Assembly (NCBI RefSeq): GCF_003671495.1
Contig: NZ_RCHN01000038.1
Span: 1 to 62,401 of the forward strand
Direction of reading: 5' to 3'
DNA from: Ketobacter sp.
GTDB lineage: Bacteria > Pseudomonadota > Gammaproteobacteria > Pseudomonadales > Ketobacteraceae
DNA: 62,401 nt
In this document: positions 24,304 through 33,821 of the stretch, one piece after another
Layout: each line of letters begins with the position of its first letter
Numbering within the stretch: the first letter of the stretch is position 1
Notes under the pieces: model-generated
Databases searched by the model: none
What the model was told of the DNA's origin: nothing
Seen by the model: only the letters and a program-made list of their open reading frames with translations
Made by a program: the position numbers and the translations under genes

Positions 24304-25782
24304 ATGGGCAGCAAAATTCTGGTAGGGCCATTACTGGGCCTGGAATCCGAGGATCTCTATACGGTTTGCTTCAGCACCGACCAGCACGTACAACAGGCAC
24401 AGGTCAACCTCAATGGCCACAGCGTAGACGCCGTTCAGGTGGGCACCACCAGCGGCAGCCTGTTCTGGCGGGCACAACACAGGGAGGCGCCCCACAGCAG
24501 CGCGAAAGTGGTCCACTACCGTGTTCACCTGGATGGTGAGCCGGCCGCCAACGGACACGAGCAAAGCGAGTGGCATTTCTATGTGCCCGCGGCCGACGAA
24601 GCACCCCGTTTTGCCTATGCCTCCTGTAATGGTTTTTCCAGCGCCGATCTGGTGAACAAAACCGAACACCCCTATGCCCTCTGGCAACGCATGCGCGAAT
24701 CCCACGAAAAAGAACCGTTCGCCCTGCTGCTGATGGGCGGCGACCAGCTCTATGCGGACGAAATGTGGGGCAGCGTGTCCAGCCTGAAAGCCTGGGGCAA
24801 GTTACCCCGTTCCAAAAAAACCGCCCGCAACACCCGCTTTACCAAAACCATGCAGCAGCAGGTGGAGCGCTTTTATGAAGACCTGTACCGCAGCCGTTGG
24901 AGTGACCCGGATATGGCGTATATGTACGCCAGCGTGCCCAACGTGATGATGTGGGATGACCACGATATTTTCGACGGCTGGGGCAGCTTCCCCAAAGACA
25001 TGCACGAGTGCAATGTGTTCCAGGGTATATTCCAGATTGCCCGTCACTACTTTGAGCTGTTCCAGATTCGTTCCCGTCACAACACCAGCCTGCTGAACCC
25101 GGCGGCGGAACACTATGCCTTTGCCTTCCAATTCCGGGGTTACCATATTCTCGCCCTGGATAACCGGGCGGAACGCACGCTGCAACAGGTGATGAGCGCC
25201 ACCCAATGGCAGGACCTGATCCACTATTTCAACCAACACGCCAACAGCGGTCATCTGTTGCTGCTTTCTGCAGTGCCGGTGGTCTACCGGGATTTTTCTT
25301 TCACGGAATCCGTAGTGGACGCCACCCCCTGGGAAGAGGAACTCACCGACGACCTGAAGGACCACTGGCGAGCCAAGGAACATCAGTGTGAGCGAGCCCG
25401 GTTGGTGATGCGCCTGCTGGAAAACCACAAGCGGCGCCAGGGCAAAACCGTGATTCTTTCCGGCGATGTCCACATCGGTTGTCTGGGTGTGATCAATGAT
25501 CGTCGGGATGGCGGCCATCGCATCCATCAGGTGGTGTCCTCAGGCATCGTCCACCCGGCACCCAGCCGCATCGCCTGGCTGGGTATCATGGCGGTCACCA
25601 ATGATAAGAAAGAATACCTGACCGAAGATCACAGCGTGGAAATTGCCATGTTACAGCCCTATCATTCCGACAAATATTTGCGCAGTCGCAACTACGTGCA
25701 GCTCAAGGAAGGCAGCGACCAGAAACTTTGGGTGACATGGGAGTGTGAATCCAAAGATAAACCCGTTTATCCTATGGCCTAA
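24304..25782 (+). CDS. PhoD-type alkaline phosphatase/metallophosphoesterase
   Basis: 492 residues. An N-terminal beta-sandwich-like part (~1-95) precedes the PhoD metallophosphatase core, with Met-Gly-Gly-Asp-Gln-Leu-Tyr-Ala-Asp (~143), Met-Met-Trp-Asp-Asp-His-Asp-Ile-Phe-Asp-Gly (~218) and Leu-Ser-Gly-Asp-Val-His-Ile-Gly (~386). These carry the metal ligands of the family. No signal peptide is visible, unusual for PhoD enzymes that usually use the Tat route, so it may be cytoplasmic. It probably cleaves a phosphodiester or phosphomonoester. The start is 29 nt after the MBL lipoprotein gene. Confidence 0.87.
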   Translation: MGSKILVGPLLGLESEDLYTVCFSTDQHVQQAQVNLNGHSVDAVQVGTTSGSLFWRAQHREAPHSSAKVVHYRVHLDGEPAANGHEQSEWHFYVPAADEAPRFAYASCNGFSSADLVNKTEHPYALWQRMRESHEKEPFALLLMGGDQLYADEMWGSVSSLKAWGKLPRSKKTARNTRFTKTMQQQVERFYEDLYRSRWSDPDMAYMYASVPNVMMWDDHDIFDGWGSFPKDMHECNVFQGIFQIARHYFELFQIRSRHNTSLLNPAAEHYAFAFQFRGYHILALDNRAERTLQQVMSATQWQDLIHYFNQHANSGHLLLLSAVPVVYRDFSFTESVVDATPWEEELTDDLKDHWRAKEHQCERARLVMRLLENHKRRQGKTVILSGDVHIGCLGVINDRRDGGHRIHQVVSSGIVHPAPSRIAWLGIMAVTNDKKEYLTEDHSVEIAMLQPYHSDKYLRSRNYVQLKEGSDQKLWVTWECESKDKPVYPMA

Positions 25783-25802
25783 ACTACAGAACCGGAGTCC
25801 TT

Positions 25803-26138
25803 ATGCTGGAATACGCAGCGTTATTCGTCTTGATCTTTGTCGCCGTGGTGTTGTTCTACGGCATCATCGCCGTTCACGACATTCCCTATGAGATCGCCAA
25901 GGAGCGCCAACACCCCCATCAGGATGCCATCAACGTGGCGGGCTGGATCAGCCTGTTAACCTTACACGTGATCTGGCCTTTTCTGTGGATCTGGGCAACC
26001 CTGTACCGACCGGATCGGGGCTGGGGCTTCAAGGACGGAAAAAGCGGCAAAGAACATATTGAACGCCTGGAGCAGCAGGTGGCCCAACTGGCCGACCGCC
26101 TGCAACAACTGGAACAGAAACAGGAGGGCAGCAACTGA
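25803..26138 (+). CDS. DUF3302 inner-membrane protein (YiaW-like)
   Basis: 111 residues. Two membrane helices (~5-25 and ~47-68), with Asp-Ile-Pro-Tyr-Glu-Ile-Ala-x-x-Arg-x-His-Pro-His between them, and a C-terminal coiled coil rich in Gln and Leu. This is the DUF3302/YiaW layout. The stop overlaps the next ATG by one base (TGATG). In E. coli yiaW is paired with yiaV in the same way, so the two proteins are likely partners at the inner membrane. Confidence 0.85.
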   Translation: MLEYAALFVLIFVAVVLFYGIIAVHDIPYEIAKERQHPHQDAINVAGWISLLTLHVIWPFLWIWATLYRPDRGWGFKDGKSGKEHIERLEQQVAQLADRLQQLEQKQEGSN

Positions 26139-27091
26139 TGGAAACCTTATTGCTGCTGACCTACGGTGCGATCTGTTATTTCATTTTCAAGGTGTTCAAG
26201 GTTCCGGTGAATAAATGGACCGTCCCCACGGCGGTGCTGGGGGGGGTTGTGCTGGTAGGCGCCCTGGTCACCCTGATGAACTACAACCATCCGTATTCCG
26301 AGCGGGTGCGCAAATACGCCGTCACCACCCCCATCGTGCCGACCGTCAATGGGCGGGTGATCGAGGTGCCGGTCACCGCCAACGTGATGTTGGAGCAAGG
26401 GGATGTGCTGTTCCGCCTGGACGACACCCAGTACAAAGCCAAGGTGGAATCCCTGACCGCACAACTGACCTCTGCCCAAGAAGATCTGGAGCGGGCCACC
26501 AAGCTGGCCAGCACCGGCGCCGGCCCCCGGCGCAACCAGGATATTGCCCAGGCCAATGTCGATGACCTCACCGCCCAGTTGATGGGCGCCCAGGACAATC
26601 TGGATGAAACGGTGGTGCGTGCGCCCACCCGGGGCTACGTAACCCAACTGTTCCTGCATCCGGGGATGATGGCAGTGAGCCTGCCCTTGCGCCCGGTAAT
26701 GGTGTTTGTCCACCAGGAAGAGGATTTGTTTGCAGGCTGGTTCCGCCAGAACAACCTGCTGCGCATTGACGTGGGCAGCGAAGCGGAAATCGCCTTCGAC
26801 AGCATTCCCGGCGAGGTGTTTACCGGCCGGGTCACCCGCGTGTTACCCGCCACCTTTGAAGGCCAGCTGCAACCCACCGGTAACCTGATGACGGATCACA
26901 ATATGCCCGGGCGCATTCCGGTCACCATTGAGATCACCGACCCGGATTTCGAGCCCTACCGGGGCCAGGTGCCAGGGGGCGCCTTCGGGCAGGCCGCGGT
27001 GTACAGCGAACACGTTCATCATGTGGCCATCATGCGCAAAATTCTGCTGCGCATGGCCGCCTGGTTGAACTACTTCTTCCCCTTCCATTAA
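26138..27091 (+). CDS. HlyD-family periplasmic adaptor (YiaV-like)
   Basis: 317 residues. Two N-terminal membrane helices (~1-20 and ~30-47), then the HlyD/EmrA pattern: the lipoyl half-motif Asn-Gly-Arg-Val-Ile-Glu-Val-Pro-Val, a helical hairpin (~105-145) and Val-Arg-Ala-Pro-Thr-Arg-Gly-Tyr-Val, followed by a beta-barrel domain. Such adaptors link an inner-membrane component to an outer-membrane channel. The double N-terminal helix and coupling to a DUF3302 protein match YiaV. Cargo unknown; no pump or outer-membrane channel gene is adjacent. Confidence 0.88.
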   Translation: METLLLLTYGAICYFIFKVFKVPVNKWTVPTAVLGGVVLVGALVTLMNYNHPYSERVRKYAVTTPIVPTVNGRVIEVPVTANVMLEQGDVLFRLDDTQYKAKVESLTAQLTSAQEDLERATKLASTGAGPRRNQDIAQANVDDLTAQLMGAQDNLDETVVRAPTRGYVTQLFLHPGMMAVSLPLRPVMVFVHQEEDLFAGWFRQNNLLRIDVGSEAEIAFDSIPGEVFTGRVTRVLPATFEGQLQPTGNLMTDHNMPGRIPVTIEITDPDFEPYRGQVPGGAFGQAAVYSEHVHHVAIMRKILLRMAAWLNYFFPFH

Positions 27092-27214
27092 GTTAGCGTT
27101 GCATTAAAGGGCGCCGCTGGTCGCCTTACACCACCAGCCCTATACGCCATCGGAAATCTGCGTTATAAAAACCCTTCCCAATGAAGGGAATAATAATCAC
27201 AAGACAGGGATTTC

Positions 27215-29752
27215 ATGATGGCTGCACGATACCCAATGGGCACAGTGGGAGTGCTTGCGCTCCTGCTTTCCACCCTCCCCCTCACCGGCTGCCCCAAAAA
27301 GCAACTGGTGACCTTCGACAATGATGGCGTGCTCAACGCCAAGATACGCCGCACCGACTACGGTGTTCCCCACATCAAAGCGGACAACCTGGAAAGCCTG
27401 TCCTTTGGCATCGGCTATGCCTTTGCGCAGGACAACGCCTGCATGCTGCTGGACATCGTCGCCCGCTATAACAGCCGACGCTCCCAGTATTACGGCCCGG
27501 ACAAAGTGCCCGGCTCCGGTGACAGTGCCAACCTGATTACGGATTTCAGTTACCTGGCCCTGGGCATTCGTGAGCAGGCGGAAGCGGGTTACGATCAGCT
27601 CACCGATACCACCCAAGCCATGCTTTCAGGCTACAGCAAGGGCTTTAACCTGTATCTGGACCATACCGGCAGCGACAACCTGGACCCGCAATGCGCCGGC
27701 CAGCCCTGGGTTCAACCCATAGACGACCTGGACATGCTGACCGCACTGCTGGGTACGGCACTACTGCCCGGCGCGGGGAATTTTCTGGCCCCCATCTTCC
27801 TGGCGGCCCCTCCCAACACCAGTTATCTTCCCACCCCGGTCACCCCGGCGGGCGCCGCCGCACTCCGTCCTGAGCGGACGTTACCCCAAGTGGATGCCCA
27901 GGCCGTGGCTCAGCAAGCCACGCTGCCATCCACTGCCGGCGCCAACCCGCAGGAACTGGGTTCCAATGCCTGGGCCATTGGCGGGGATCTCAGCGCCAAT
28001 GGTCGCGGCCTGCTGCTGGCCAACCCCCACTTCCCCCATAGCGGCATTCTGCGCTTCTGGCAGTTCCACTCCACCATCCCCGGCGTGCTGGATGTACTGG
28101 GGGCTTCCCTCTCCGGCACACCGGGCATGGTGAACCTGGGTTTCAACAAGCACCTGGCCTGGTCCCACACCTACTCCACCGCGGAGCATTTCATTGTCTA
28201 CCAACTGGACTTGGCTGACAGTGATCCATCCGGCATGACCTATCTGGTGGACGGCGAACCCCGCACCATCGAACAACGCACCCTGACGCTGAACGTGGCG
28301 GTGGGGCCCAATACGGTGCTGCCGTTTTCGAAGACGGTGTACTACAGCGACTTTGGCCCCATGCTGGTGGCGCCGGAGGTGCTGCCCTGGGGCAACGACC
28401 AACCGGGTCGCTTCGTGGCCTACAGCATCAAAGACGTGAACAGGGAAAACTTCGACATTGTGGACCATTGGATGGCCATGAACCTGGCCCGCAATATGGA
28501 GGAATTCAAGCAAAGCTTTGTGAATTTCGACGGCGTGCTGTTCAACAACACCCTGGCGGTGGACCGGGTGGGCAACAGCTTCTATATCGACGATTCCACG
28601 GTGCCGGATTTATCTGCAGTGGCGGAACAGGCGTTGCGCACCGACCCCACCCTGCAGCAGGCACGGGAGCTGCTGGGGTTTTCGGTGTTACCGGGCAACG
28701 CCTCCGTGTTTGATTTCAGCGGGCCGGTGCCATACGAACGCGCGCCCAAACTGGAGCGCCGTGATTTCGTGCAGAACTCTAACGACAGCTACTGGCTGAC
28801 CAATCCCGCGGAGCCCCTCGCCGACCACTCCATTCTGTACGGCAAAACCGGTGTGACCCAGAGCCTGCGCTCCCGCATGTCACAGGCCATGCTGCGCGAC
28901 AGCACAGGACCCGATGGCCGCTTCAACCTGGACGACCTGCAGGCGTCCCTGTTCAGCGAGCGGGCCTATCTGGCGGAAGCCGTGTTGGCGGACCTGGTGA
29001 CTCTGTGCCAAGCCCAGGGTGACACGCCGGTTGAAGTGGAGACAAGCGTGGAAGATGAATCCACCACCGTGGCGGTGAACATTGCCGACGCCTGTTCCAG
29101 CTTGAGCCAGTGGGACGGCCGCTACCAGAAAGACCGGCGCGGTGCCCATGTGTTCCGGGAGTTTGCCCAGCAATTCGCTTTGGCGCCGCAATGGGTTAAC
29201 CCCTTTGACCCCAACGATCCCACCAACACCCCCAACACCCTGGACCCCAACCCCAGCGTGCTGCAGCAACTGGCCAAAGCCGTCCTGGTGCTGGAGGCGG
29301 CCGGCGTGGCGCCGGATGCCACCCTGGGAGAGGTTCAGTTTGTGGAATACACCCAGCCGGACGGCACCCCCAGCGGCGAGAAGCTGCCCTGGGAAGGGGC
29401 CAATAACGTGGAAGGTGGCTTTAACGTATTTCGTTCCATTGCCGAGGACAGTTCCCTGATCCCCAGACATGTATATCCGCCCCTTCCCGGCAGCCAGATC
29501 AGTGCGGAAGGGCAAGGCTATCAGGTCTCCCAGGGCAGCAGTTGGATCATGTTGGTGAACTTCACCCGTAAAGGACCAGTGGCGCGCGGCCTGATGACCT
29601 ATTCCCAGTCCATCGACCCCCGCTCACCCCATCGTGATGACCAGACACGGCTTTATTCTGAAGCACCCCGGTTGCGCCCGCTGTACTTCTCGGAAAAAGA
29701 CATCCGGGCGCACACCATCAGCGAAATAAACCTGAGTTACCCGTTGCCCTGA
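27215..29752 (+). CDS. Penicillin/AHL acylase family lipoprotein (Ntn hydrolase)
   Basis: 845 residues. A signal sequence ends in Leu-Thr-Gly-Cys26 (lipobox). The N-terminal alpha-chain region carries Arg-Thr-Asp-Tyr-Gly-Val-Pro-His-Ile and Gly-Tyr-Ala-Phe-Ala-Gln-Asp. The autoproteolytic junction is Gly249-Ser250-Asn-Ala-Trp, so Ser250 would become the N-terminal nucleophile of the beta chain; the residues after it (Leu-Leu-Ala-Asn-Pro-His) match PvdQ/QuiP/HacB-type acylases. It probably removes an acyl chain from an amide such as an N-acyl homoserine lactone. Two ATGs lie at 27215 and 27218. The substrate is inferred from the family. Confidence 0.88.
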   Translation: MMAARYPMGTVGVLALLLSTLPLTGCPKKQLVTFDNDGVLNAKIRRTDYGVPHIKADNLESLSFGIGYAFAQDNACMLLDIVARYNSRRSQYYGPDKVPGSGDSANLITDFSYLALGIREQAEAGYDQLTDTTQAMLSGYSKGFNLYLDHTGSDNLDPQCAGQPWVQPIDDLDMLTALLGTALLPGAGNFLAPIFLAAPPNTSYLPTPVTPAGAAALRPERTLPQVDAQAVAQQATLPSTAGANPQELGSNAWAIGGDLSANGRGLLLANPHFPHSGILRFWQFHSTIPGVLDVLGASLSGTPGMVNLGFNKHLAWSHTYSTAEHFIVYQLDLADSDPSGMTYLVDGEPRTIEQRTLTLNVAVGPNTVLPFSKTVYYSDFGPMLVAPEVLPWGNDQPGRFVAYSIKDVNRENFDIVDHWMAMNLARNMEEFKQSFVNFDGVLFNNTLAVDRVGNSFYIDDSTVPDLSAVAEQALRTDPTLQQARELLGFSVLPGNASVFDFSGPVPYERAPKLERRDFVQNSNDSYWLTNPAEPLADHSILYGKTGVTQSLRSRMSQAMLRDSTGPDGRFNLDDLQASLFSERAYLAEAVLADLVTLCQAQGDTPVEVETSVEDESTTVAVNIADACSSLSQWDGRYQKDRRGAHVFREFAQQFALAPQWVNPFDPNDPTNTPNTLDPNPSVLQQLAKAVLVLEAAGVAPDATLGEVQFVEYTQPDGTPSGEKLPWEGANNVEGGFNVFRSIAEDSSLIPRHVYPPLPGSQISAEGQGYQVSQGSSWIMLVNFTRKGPVARGLMTYSQSIDPRSPHRDDQTRLYSEAPRLRPLYFSEKDIRAHTISEINLSYPLP

Positions 29753-29765
29753 GGCAACGGCGTGC

Positions 29766-30941
29766 TCACTCACCGTCGATAACAACCCGGTTGCGGCCGG
29801 CGTCCTTGGCCCGATACATGGCCCGGTCCGCCCGCCGCAACAGTTCATCCACATCCATATGCACATCACCCTCGTTACACACCAGACCGAAGCTGCCGGT
29901 CAGCGTCAGCCGTTCGCCGCTTTCCAGTACCACGTTGGTGGATTCCAGCTGCTGGCGACAGCGCTCCGCCAAACGACGGGCCCCATCGCGATCGGTTCCG
30001 GGCAGTACAATCAGAAATTCTTCTCCGCCATAGCGCCCCACCCGATCGTTCTGGCGCAAACTCTGTTGCAGGGCATCGGCGGCAGCAATCAAGGCGTAAT
30101 CGCCGGCTTCATGCCCCTTGTCGTCGTTGATGGTTTTGAAATTATCCAGGTCCACCATCAGCAGGGACAGGGCCGGTCCTTTCTTGCGACTGCGCTCCTG
30201 TTCCTGCTCCAGGTGCACCAGGATACTGCGCCGGTTGAACAGCCCGGTGAGGGGATCGGTAATGCTCAGCAGGCGCACTCGTTCCTCCCGATCCCGCCAA
30301 CGGCGCAACACCAGATAAGAGACAAAGATCAAAAAAATCATATGGGGAAAAGTGAACAGATACAGCTGAAACACACTGAACGCCGATGGCGCGACCAGTT
30401 GGCGGGCACCCTCAACGAAAATGGGTGCATAGGGCCACAGTTGCCAGGCGGCGCCAAACGACAGCACCAACTGAATGATCACCGATACGAACAGCGCCAG
30501 CATCACCGCCGTACGATTGAAGAAGATAAATCCCACCACCGGAGCGCCCACCAGAACCGAGCCCACCGGTAACGACAGCGTTCCAATGTGATAACTGAAA
30601 TAACTGAGCGACAGGGCAAAATAGAGGGAGGCCACGTACTCGAACAACACGCTGTCGCCTTTGAGCCGATGCATCAGGTAGGTGCCAATGATCAGCAGCA
30701 CCGACAACCCGATAAAGCCATAGAACCAGGGGATCTGCCGGGCCAGGTAGGCGCTGTCCACCCAGACACTTTCATTGCCCGGCAGCAGCAGGAACTCGGC
30801 GAGAAACGCATAATGCAAATACAGCAGCCCGGTGACCACACCCAGCAGCATGGACTTGGAACTGGACTGCCATTCCAGGGGGTTGCCTATACGACGATTC
30901 AGCTTGGCCGTGAATCGTTTTGTGCGCGTGAACACAGTCAT
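29766..30941 (-). CDS. Membrane diguanylate cyclase (GGDEF), copy A of a pair
   Basis: 391 residues. Six hydrophobic helices (~28-220) followed by a GGDEF domain with Thr-Asp-Pro-Leu-Thr-Gly-Leu-Phe-Asn-Arg, active site Gly305-Gly-Glu-Glu-Phe309 and I-site Arg-Gln-Asn-Asp five residues upstream. The membrane part shares Pro-Val/Ile-Gly-x-Val-Leu-Val-Gly-Ala-Pro-Val-Val-Gly-Phe-Ile with the neighbouring cyclase, so the pair is a tandem duplication. Synthesises cyclic-di-GMP at the inner membrane; signal unknown. Confidence 0.92.
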   Translation of the reverse strand: MTVFTRTKRFTAKLNRRIGNPLEWQSSSKSMLLGVVTGLLYLHYAFLAEFLLLPGNESVWVDSAYLARQIPWFYGFIGLSVLLIIGTYLMHRLKGDSVLFEYVASLYFALSLSYFSYHIGTLSLPVGSVLVGAPVVGFIFFNRTAVMLALFVSVIIQLVLSFGAAWQLWPYAPIFVEGARQLVAPSAFSVFQLYLFTFPHMIFLIFVSYLVLRRWRDREERVRLLSITDPLTGLFNRRSILVHLEQEQERSRKKGPALSLLMVDLDNFKTINDDKGHEAGDYALIAAADALQQSLRQNDRVGRYGGEEFLIVLPGTDRDGARRLAERCRQQLESTNVVLESGERLTLTGSFGLVCNEGDVHMDVDELLRRADRAMYRAKDAGRNRVVIDGE

Positions 30942-30991
30942 TTACGCCCCAATTTTATCGTTGTTCAAATACCCAAATAAGGTGGCAAAGA

Positions 30992-32143
30992 TCAGGCGGC
31001 GATCACCAGCCGGTCGCGGCCGGCGTCTTTGGCCTGGTACAACGCCAGATCCGCCTGTTTGATCAGGCGGTCCACCGTGACGGGCTTGGACACCGCGTTA
31101 CAACTCATCCCCAAACTGGCAGACAACGATATTCCCGCACCATTGGGCAGCATCACCTCCACAGCCGCAATGGCACCCCGCACCCGCTCAGCCAACAGCT
31201 TTGCCTGTGCAGCGTCGAGCCCCGGCAGCACCACCAGAAACTCCTCACCACCATAGCGCCCCACGTGATCGTGCTGACGCACCGCCCGGCATAACGCTTC
31301 AGCAGCGGATACCAGGGCCCGGTCACCCACATCATGTCCCCATTCATCATTGATGCGTTTGAAGTGATCCAGGTCCACCATAACAATGGAAAGCGGCAGC
31401 TGTTTGGCCGCACAGTCCGCCACTTCCAGTTCCAGCAGAGACATGATGTGGCGGCGATTCACCAACCCGGTGAGGGCGTCGGTGCGGCTCAGCAAGGTCA
31501 CTTCCTGTTCCCGCATGCGCCAGCGCTGCAACACATAATAAGCCAATGCAAAAATGAATAGAATGTGCGGCATGGCCAGTGTCCAGTAGGAAATCACCCA
31601 TACTGTTGCCATATTGCCGTCGGGGGCCATCATATTCCGCGCCACCGGCGCATAGGGCAACCAGCCGGCATCGGTGGCGGCACTGATGGCAAACAGCAGC
31701 AACAGGCTGGTACCAAAGGCAATGGCCACCGGCCAGCGGTTCAACAGAATAAAGCCCACCACCGGGGCTCCCACCAACACCACCCCCACCGGGATCGACA
31801 TCAGCCCCACGCAGTATCCGTAGTAGACATGGGTCAGTCCGAAATACAAACACCCCATGTACTCATAAAGCACGTTATCCTGATAGCGTTGGGGCGCCAG
31901 TTGCGCCACCATCAGCAATACGATTGTCAGCGCCGTCAGCCACACATAGAACACGCTGTGATAGGCCAGCTGCGCCAAGTCAAACCAGGGTGCCATCGCA
32001 TCAATTTTCTGCGCCGCCAGCACAAACAGCAGGTAAAACACCTGGTCGAACAGATACATCCACAACAACAGAGCGGCCTTGCGGGCGGCACTCCACTCCA
32101 GTGGATCACTGACGAACTGAGACAATTTTTCGTTTATGTTCAT
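30992..32143 (-). CDS. Membrane diguanylate cyclase (GGDEF), copy B of a pair
   Basis: 383 residues, same layout as the gene 50 nt downstream on the same strand: an Asp-Pro-Leu-Glu-Trp opening, six membrane helices, then GGDEF with Gly298-Gly-Glu-Glu-Phe302 and an intact I-site Arg-Gln-His-Asp. The shared Ala-Pro-Val-Val-Gly-Phe-Ile-Leu/Phe-x-Asn-Arg segment in the fourth helix region suggests the sensor is conserved but the loops have diverged. Probably the promoter-proximal gene of a two-cyclase operon. C-terminal Arg-Asp-Arg-Leu-Val-Ile mirrors Arg-Asn-Arg-Val-Val-Ile of copy A. Confidence 0.92.
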   Translation of the reverse strand: MNINEKLSQFVSDPLEWSAARKAALLLWMYLFDQVFYLLFVLAAQKIDAMAPWFDLAQLAYHSVFYVWLTALTIVLLMVAQLAPQRYQDNVLYEYMGCLYFGLTHVYYGYCVGLMSIPVGVVLVGAPVVGFILLNRWPVAIAFGTSLLLLFAISAATDAGWLPYAPVARNMMAPDGNMATVWVISYWTLAMPHILFIFALAYYVLQRWRMREQEVTLLSRTDALTGLVNRRHIMSLLELEVADCAAKQLPLSIVMVDLDHFKRINDEWGHDVGDRALVSAAEALCRAVRQHDHVGRYGGEEFLVVLPGLDAAQAKLLAERVRGAIAAVEVMLPNGAGISLSASLGMSCNAVSKPVTVDRLIKQADLALYQAKDAGRDRLVIAA

Positions 32144-32303
32144 TGGGCTACGCTTGCTGTGCTCTTATGTATACTTTTTAGCCCGGATTGTGGGGACACG
32201 CAGTTATAAATTGGTGTGCGTGTTTTGCGATAAGTAAGTAGCCGATTACCAAAAACGCACCAAGAAACCATGCAGTTTCAGAAATATGGTCTACACAAAC
32301 GAA

Positions 32304-33773
32304 TTAGGGGAAAGATCTGTCCAGAAAGGTCAATATGCGTTGCTCCTGATCGTCATAGAACGGGTTATAACGCAGTCGCATCAGTTGGTTCAAGGGTACC
32401 TGCAGGACACCCCGCTCCCCCCGTAGGGTCACATTGCCCAGGGACTGGGGCCGCCCTTCCAGAGTTGGCACATCGCCATACACCGGGTCAGAGGGCGCGA
32501 AGGGCAAGGCCACGTGGGACAGCGAGTACAGGGAGGCGGGCCAGACCAGATCGGTTGCCTGCTCCAACACCTCATCTGCACCCGCCGCCTTGACCTGGCG
32601 CACCAGGCGGGCGGAATCCGTAGGCCCGTTGGTCAACACTTCCAGCCGGAAGGGCAGGGTCTGCGCCAGCAGCTGCTCCACCACCGCCACCGCATGCGGG
32701 GCAAACAGGAAACGGGTATTGGATTCCTGATTAACGTCGTACATCACCAATTGATATTGGTCGCCGGACAGTTTACCCATCAGCCCCTGCACCGTAGCAG
32801 CCACGGACACCGTGGCATCCACCGCCGAGGTGAACACCTGGGTGGGCGGAAACCGCTCCAATTGACCCGTCTGCCGGGCCTGTTCCAGCCGTTGGGTGAT
32901 GCTTTGCGTGAGCCGGTACACCTGCTCGGCCGCGTTAAGGCTAAACGAATTGTATTTGAAGGGATCGTACTCCGGCTGCACGGACTGCCAGGCCAGTTTC
33001 CCGAATCCGGGCAGCGCTGCCACCCGCCGTTGCCAGGGCGCCAGTTCCGCCAGCCGGGAAACACCGATGGCGGGGGAAATCAACACCAGTCGGGCAACCG
33101 CCGGCAAAGGTTCTACTGGCGATGCCTGCAGCCCATCCAGGGCATAATCCACCGCCAGGGCCGCGCCATTGGAATAACCCACCATATGGATGGGGAGCGC
33201 CGGCGCCAGGCTCTGCCGTAAATGACGCATCGCCAACCGGACCGCCGCGCGGAAATCCTCAGCGCTGGCATTGAGCAGGCCGCTGGGCACGGTGCCGTGC
33301 CCCGGCAAACGCAGCACCACCACATGATAGCCATGCCGGTTCAGGCTCCTGGCCAGGGTCAACAAGCTGTAAGGTGAATCCGACAGGCCGTGCAGCAGCA
33401 GCACGCCACCACGGGGCTCGGCCGCCGTTAATTCCAGGGTACGATTGCCGTTTTCCGGATACGCAGTGGGGTCCACCCGGCTGCCATGCCGGTAGCGACT
33501 CAACTCCGGCAGGGGGCCGGGGGCTGAATAGATCGTCTGTTCCAGTTCAGCGAACAGCTCGGCTTCCAATTGCTGGTACTGGGCCAGGGACTGAAAATCG
33601 CGGTGTCGGTGATGATCGTATTCCTGCTGCAGGACCACCTCATGCCAAGGCTCCAGATCCGGGCGGGCATCCACCACATAGCCCAGCAACCAAGCGCCAC
33701 CGGCCAGCAATCCCAGTACCCAGTACAGGCAGGCCAGCATCAGGTGCCGCAGCAGCGGCTTCACGTGTTTCAT
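32304..33773 (-). CDS. Membrane-anchored alpha/beta-hydrolase
   Basis: 489 residues from the ATG at 33773. Upstream starts up to 33803 lie inside a terminator hairpin and are unlikely. One N-terminal membrane helix (~10-32) anchors a hydrolase domain with Leu-Leu-Leu-His-Gly-Leu-Ser-Asp-Ser (oxyanion loop), Gly-Tyr-Ser-Asn-Gly-Ala (nucleophile elbow, a YSNG variant of GxSxG) and a Leu-Ser-His-Val near residue 418. Long inserts around the lid and ~200 extra residues set it apart from ordinary lysophospholipases. Substrate probably a lipid ester; that is a guess from the membrane anchor. Confidence 0.8.
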   Translation of the reverse strand: MKHVKPLLRHLMLACLYWVLGLLAGGAWLLGYVVDARPDLEPWHEVVLQQEYDHHRHRDFQSLAQYQQLEAELFAELEQTIYSAPGPLPELSRYRHGSRVDPTAYPENGNRTLELTAAEPRGGVLLLHGLSDSPYSLLTLARSLNRHGYHVVVLRLPGHGTVPSGLLNASAEDFRAAVRLAMRHLRQSLAPALPIHMVGYSNGAALAVDYALDGLQASPVEPLPAVARLVLISPAIGVSRLAELAPWQRRVAALPGFGKLAWQSVQPEYDPFKYNSFSLNAAEQVYRLTQSITQRLEQARQTGQLERFPPTQVFTSAVDATVSVAATVQGLMGKLSGDQYQLVMYDVNQESNTRFLFAPHAVAVVEQLLAQTLPFRLEVLTNGPTDSARLVRQVKAAGADEVLEQATDLVWPASLYSLSHVALPFAPSDPVYGDVPTLEGRPQSLGNVTLRGERGVLQVPLNQLMRLRYNPFYDDQEQRILTFLDRSFP

Positions 33774-33785
33774 ACCCGGCAAGAA

Positions 33786-33811
33786 AAAGCCCATTGAGAT
33801 CAATGGGCTTT
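33786..33811 (-). terminator. Rho-independent terminator after the VOC gene
   Basis: aaagcccattg (33786-33796) and caatgggcttt (33801-33811) form a perfect 11-bp stem with loop agat. On the minus strand a T-rich run (tttttctt, reading into 33781) follows. The VOC stop is about 10 nt upstream. On the plus strand the arm lacks a T tract, so it works mainly for the minus strand. Confidence 0.88.
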
Positions 33812-33821
33812 AAGAGGCGTT

